Below, piece by piece: positions 59,638-62,585 of a DNA stretch of 62,585 nt; the stretch's first letter is position 1; each line of letters opens with the position of its first letter. This DNA is from an uncultured Lachnospiraceae bacterium (GTDB lineage: Bacteria; Bacillota; Clostridia; Lachnospirales; Lachnospiraceae): positions 1 to 62,585 of the forward strand of contig CAMEDC010000011.1 of assembly GCA_945913255.1 (NCBI GenBank), read 5' to 3'. The notes under the pieces are model-generated. The model was not told the DNA's origin and searched no databases. It saw nothing but the letters and a program-made list of their open reading frames with translations. Made by a program: the position numbers and the translations under genes.

Positions 59638-60800
59638 GATATGATTATCTGATTGTCGGAACCGGTTTGTTTGGCGCGGTGTTTGCTTCTGAAATGCGGA
59701 AAGCAGGGAAAAAGTGTCTCTGTATCGACAAGCGGCAGCATATTGGCGGAAATATTTATACTGCGGAAGAACGTGGGATTCAGGTTCATAAGTATGGTGC
59801 CCATATTTTTCACACATCCGATAAAGACGTCTGGGACTATGTAAACAGATACGCGGAGTTTAATCATTTTGTGAATGCGCCCATTGCCGTATACAGGGAT
59901 GAGTTGTACAACCTGCCCTTTAATATGAATACCTTCAGCAAAATGTGGGGAATCCGGACGCCCAAGGAGGCGCGAAAAATCATCGAAGATCAAAAACGCG
60001 AGGTGGCTTGCGAACATCCGGCAAATCTGGAGGAGCAGGCACTTTCACTGGTGGGCCGGGATGTTTATGAAAAGCTGGTAAAGGGATATACCGAAAAGCA
60101 GTGGGGCAGAAGCTGTAAAGAGCTTCCTTCCTTTATCATTAAGCGTCTTCCGGTGCGGTTTACCTACGATAATAATTATTTCACGGACAGATATCAGGGA
60201 ATTCCGGAAGGCGGTTACACGCAGATCGTTGAGAAGCTGCTGGAGGGAACGCCTGTCAGGTTAGGAGTAGACTTTAAGGAGTTTGTTCGTAGTACAGGCG
60301 CGAGAGTACCGGGTCGGGGAGCAGTGAACTGTTCCGGCGAGCTGGAAAGCAATGACCGTGGAGATGTCTTTGACAAGGTTCTTTATACCGGCATGATTGA
60401 TGAGTATTTTGACTATTGTCTGGGGGAACTGCAATACAGATCCCTGCGCTTTGAAACGGAAACGCTGGAAGGCTGTGAGAATTATCAGGGCAATGCTGTT
60501 GTGAATTACACGGAGCGAGAGATTCCTTATACCCGTATCATTGAGCATAAGCATTTTGAATTCGGCACACAGCCGGATACCATCATCACCAGAGAATACC
60601 CCGCCGACTGGAAACGGGGAGATGAACCGTACAATCCCATCAATGATGAGCGAAACGGGGAACTGTACCGGCAATATGCAGCATTGGCACAAAAAGAAAA
60701 AAATGTGCTTTTTGGTGGAAGACTGGGACAGTACAAATATTATGACATGGACAAGGTGATTGCAGAGGCTCTGAGACTGGTGGAGAAGGAACTTGCGTGA
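59634..60800 (+). CDS. glf: UDP-galactopyranose mutase
   Basis: Glf converts UDP-galactopyranose into UDP-galactofuranose with FAD, for cell-wall or capsular polysaccharide. The 388-residue protein has the FAD motif LIVGTGLFGAVFASEM at the start, the family segment KYGAHIFHTSDKDVWDYV, and PFNMNTFSKMWG. Residues EKQWGRSC and the C-terminal FGGRLGQYKYYDMDKVI complete the family pattern. It overlaps the XRE gene. No galactofuranosyltransferase is next to it; glycosyltransferases are found 12 kb upstream. Confidence 0.95.
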   Translation: MRYDYLIVGTGLFGAVFASEMRKAGKKCLCIDKRQHIGGNIYTAEERGIQVHKYGAHIFHTSDKDVWDYVNRYAEFNHFVNAPIAVYRDELYNLPFNMNTFSKMWGIRTPKEARKIIEDQKREVACEHPANLEEQALSLVGRDVYEKLVKGYTEKQWGRSCKELPSFIIKRLPVRFTYDNNYFTDRYQGIPEGGYTQIVEKLLEGTPVRLGVDFKEFVRSTGARVPGRGAVNCSGELESNDRGDVFDKVLYTGMIDEYFDYCLGELQYRSLRFETETLEGCENYQGNAVVNYTEREIPYTRIIEHKHFEFGTQPDTIITREYPADWKRGDEPYNPINDERNGELYRQYAALAQKEKNVLFGGRLGQYKYYDMDKVIAEALRLVEKELA

Positions 60801-60880
60801 GCTGCGGGGAGGACTTGCGACGTGTGATGTGCCGGAGCAAGTTTCGCGAATGAAGTACATAGAGAGAATAGAAAGACATG

Positions 60881-60920
60881 AAAAAGCTTCCTGCCTGATA
60901 AAACGGGTAGGAAGCTTTTT
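60881..60920. terminator. bidirectional terminator between glf and the FliD-like gene
   Basis: AAAAAGCTTCCT pairs with AGGAAGCTTTTT, with T-runs for both strands. It overlaps the stop of the minus-strand FliD-like gene (60919-60921). Confidence 0.9.
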
Positions 60921-62214
60921 AGCAGTAACTGTTGAACATCATGCCACTGTAGGCACTTGTGGTATACGGGCTGACGTAAGTGTGCCCCGGGTTCTTATAG
61001 GCGACAACGGTCTTCTGCACATACTTCATAGGGTTTATGGAGACCTGATTACTCTTGCTTAACAGCGAAGCAGAGAAGTTTTTCAAGGTTCCGAAAGTTT
61101 CGGAAATATCTTCGGACTGTATGGCGGTTTGACGAAGCAAATCCTTATCTACATTCAGGGTTCCGTCCTCAGCCATAGAAACACCGAAAGATTCCAGAGA
61201 GTTTTCGTAGATGCCGGCTATGCTCTTAAGCTCGGAAACCAGCTGCTTGCTCTTGGACTGTGTTTCCAGATAGGAGGAGGCAGCCCGGATAAAATCATTA
61301 TAGCTGCCGACAAGCTGTCCCACATTGTCTGCAAGAGATTCTGTATCCGTTTTTAAACCAATCTGAGCAGGTTTTCCCTCTTCGCTGATTCCCTTTAATT
61401 CTACTTCATACAGTTTGCCGATGGTAAAGTGGTTTGAAGAGGCGGTTCGCTCTTCTCCGTTTACAAGAAAACTTGCATTAGAGGGATTGCGGCTGGTATA
61501 GTCCAGACCAAAATACTCCACGGTTCCGGCAGTTTTGCTGGTATGATTATCGCTGACAGAGAAAATCTGTTGTTTGCCCTGGGAAAGACCGGTGGCTTCG
61601 GAAGTCAGCCGTAATGAGGTTCTGCCTTCGGATTCTGCCAAATCTGCCTTCAGACCGATGCCGGAGTTGTTTATCAGACGAACCAGTCGTTCCTGTACAT
61701 CCCGGTTGGTTTCAGTCTCACCGATTGTGAACTGAAACTCGTAATTCATATCATTGATGCCGACATCAAAAGAATAAGTCCCGGGAGAAAGAGCAACTTT
61801 TCCGTTCTCGAGGAATAAACCGAGATTTTCCTGCGCAGAGGCAAGTGATTTGACTTCCAGCTGTAAATCGGGCACTTCCGCATTTGGATTCTGTGAACCG
61901 ATGTAAGAGGCGGTAACAACATTTTCATCGGATGAAAAAGCGCTCTTTTTGCTGAACAGTCCCTCTTCTTCCAGACCACCCAGCTGAGCGATGGTATTGT
62001 GCAGCTCGCGGGCATTTTCTTTCAAGTCCACTGCATACTGCTGTGTTTCTTTATTTGTAGTAGGAAGATACCAGGGAGCGTCTCTGTTGATTTTGACAAT
62101 AGAATTATACACATTGCGCAACTCACTCTTTTTGTGAGTGTCGTACTGAGTAACCGCTTTCGGTGTATAAGTTGTGAGATAGTTATTATAGACCGCGTTC
62201 AGTGCAAAACTCAT
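60919..62214 (-). CDS. FliD-like flagellar cap paralogue
   Basis: This 431-residue protein begins MSFALNAVYNNYLTTYTPK and has the FliD C-terminal layout (VGQLVGSYNDFIRAASSYLE, then SELKSIAGIYENSLESFGVS, near residues 318-356) and a middle beta-rich domain (LQLEVKSLASAQENL). It lacks the GMDT signature of FliD and ends MMFNSYC, an odd C terminus with a cysteine. The start at 62214 has AGGAGG on the minus strand. It is away from the flagellar operon and no SigD promoter is obvious upstream. It may cap another filament or be a specialised variant. Confidence 0.75.
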   Translation of the reverse strand: MSFALNAVYNNYLTTYTPKAVTQYDTHKKSELRNVYNSIVKINRDAPWYLPTTNKETQQYAVDLKENARELHNTIAQLGGLEEEGLFSKKSAFSSDENVVTASYIGSQNPNAEVPDLQLEVKSLASAQENLGLFLENGKVALSPGTYSFDVGINDMNYEFQFTIGETETNRDVQERLVRLINNSGIGLKADLAESEGRTSLRLTSEATGLSQGKQQIFSVSDNHTSKTAGTVEYFGLDYTSRNPSNASFLVNGEERTASSNHFTIGKLYEVELKGISEEGKPAQIGLKTDTESLADNVGQLVGSYNDFIRAASSYLETQSKSKQLVSELKSIAGIYENSLESFGVSMAEDGTLNVDKDLLRQTAIQSEDISETFGTLKNFSASLLSKSNQVSINPMKYVQKTVVAYKNPGHTYVSPYTTSAYSGMMFNSYC

Positions 62215-62413
62215 TGTCACGCCTCCTTTCTTCCTTGAATGTAGTGACAATCCGGTAAAAGTAGTGTATACTGAAATTCCGTTTCCAGTATTTTGAATAT
62301 AAAAACCCACTTTTATGTTTGTATTTTACCATATATAATAGGAAGAAACAAGTAGCTGATGCGAAAAAAGCCCTGAATTTAGGAAAAAAGAACCGGAAAT
62401 CCGAGAAAAAGAG

Positions 62414-62442
62414 TTGACGCGGCAAGAGGCTTGTGTTATAGT
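62414..62442 (+). promoter_or_regulatory. SigA promoter of rpmG
   Basis: TTGACG (62414-62419), 17 bases, TATAGT (62437-62442): near consensus. It drives the ribosomal protein gene at the right edge, which probably leads a secE-nusG operon outside the window. Confidence 0.88.
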
Positions 62443-62506
62443 ATTCAAGCGAGATAAGATTTTAGGTCTTTTTTTTATGCTTAAAAAACAAGTGGAGGTA
62501 GCCGAT

Positions 62507-62585
62507 ATGCGTACAAAAATCACTTTAGCTTGTACCGAGTGCAAGCAGCGTAACTACAATACTACCAAGGATAAGAAGACTCATC
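62507..62585 (+). CDS. rpmG: 50S ribosomal protein L33 (start only)
   Basis: The ATG at 62507 follows AAGTGGAGGTAGCC. The visible 26 residues [12 protein letters not shown] plus [12 protein letters not shown] are the start of L33 of the zinc-binding C+ type (CTEC is the first knuckle). The gene runs off the window. By Firmicute gene order secE and nusG usually follow. Confidence 0.95.
   Translation, partial: MRTKITLACTECKQRNYNTTKDKKTH

Noticed and set aside
1..62585. tRNA, rRNA or CRISPR genes
   Set aside because: I saw no tRNA-like cloverleaf ends, rRNA conserved blocks or regular 30-bp direct repeats; a tRNA scan would confirm.

Overview
The window reads as chromosomal DNA of a motile, Gram-positive anaerobe of the Lachnospiraceae (Clostridia; Roseburia or Agathobacter-like). 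The clues are strong GGAGG ribosome sites, TTGACA/TATAAT promoters, a SigD-dependent flagellar operon in the order flgM-flgN-flgK-flgK-flgL-fliW-csrA-flaG-fliD-fliS, a HrcA/CIRCE heat-shock operator and a type C+ ribosomal protein L33. The genus call is inference from gene order and protein style, since no database search was possible.

Layout. 1-5,150: small conserved hypotheticals, a glutaredoxin-like protein, a DUF4003 protein, an AraC/GyrI regulator, a decayed DUF4143 ATPase and an AlkZ-related protein. 5,226-5,453 and 13,384-13,610: two intergenic arrays of a 60-bp repeat with 24-bp spacers, both on an 84-bp period. 5,592-17,804: recD2 helicase, a DUF234-type ATPase, a PspC-type membrane protein, an ABC-2 transporter, acylphosphatase, small proteins, a secreted or anchored rhodanese, an iron-type alcohol dehydrogenase and a RecQ helicase. 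18,132-20,025: a clpP gene overlapping a VirD4-like coupling ATPase that has no membrane segment and no conjugation genes nearby. 20,102-23,368: a YkvI-like permease and a Dabb protein on the minus strand, then a CIRCE-controlled hsp20-dnaJ pair. 23,481-29,853: a PAS-degenerate GGDEF-EAL protein, a pair of ABC exporter half-transporters and a GH43 glycosidase.

29,863-42,230 is the late flagellar block. A consensus SigD promoter drives flgM-csrA, a second probable one lies before flaG, and a third drives flagellin. The flagellin mRNA has a leader of about 190 nt with a textbook CsrA hairpin plus a CsrA-type site at the ribosome site. With fliW and csrA encoded just upstream, the FliW-CsrA-flagellin feedback loop can be read from sequence. 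42,264-54,896 is an AT-richer glycosylation island: two large glycosyltransferases, an epimerase/dehydratase, NeuB and NeuC (nonulosonic acid synthesis), a thiamine-diphosphate enzyme and two FkbM methyltransferases, one broken by two one-base frameshifts. The island most likely decorates flagellin.

55,050-57,998 is scrap DNA: an Rpn-family nuclease gene cut by an IS3-type element, with a 108-bp piece of a second Rpn copy upstream. 58,089-62,585 holds a membrane-anchored papain-like amidase, an XRE regulator coupled to UDP-galactopyranose mutase, a divergent FliD-like cap protein on the minus strand, and the start of rpmG at the right edge.

The most unusual items are the 84-bp periodic arrays, the ClpP plus soluble VirD4-like pair, the structured flagellin leader, the incomplete NeuB/NeuC pathway with a TPP enzyme, and the duplicated rhodanese membrane anchor.
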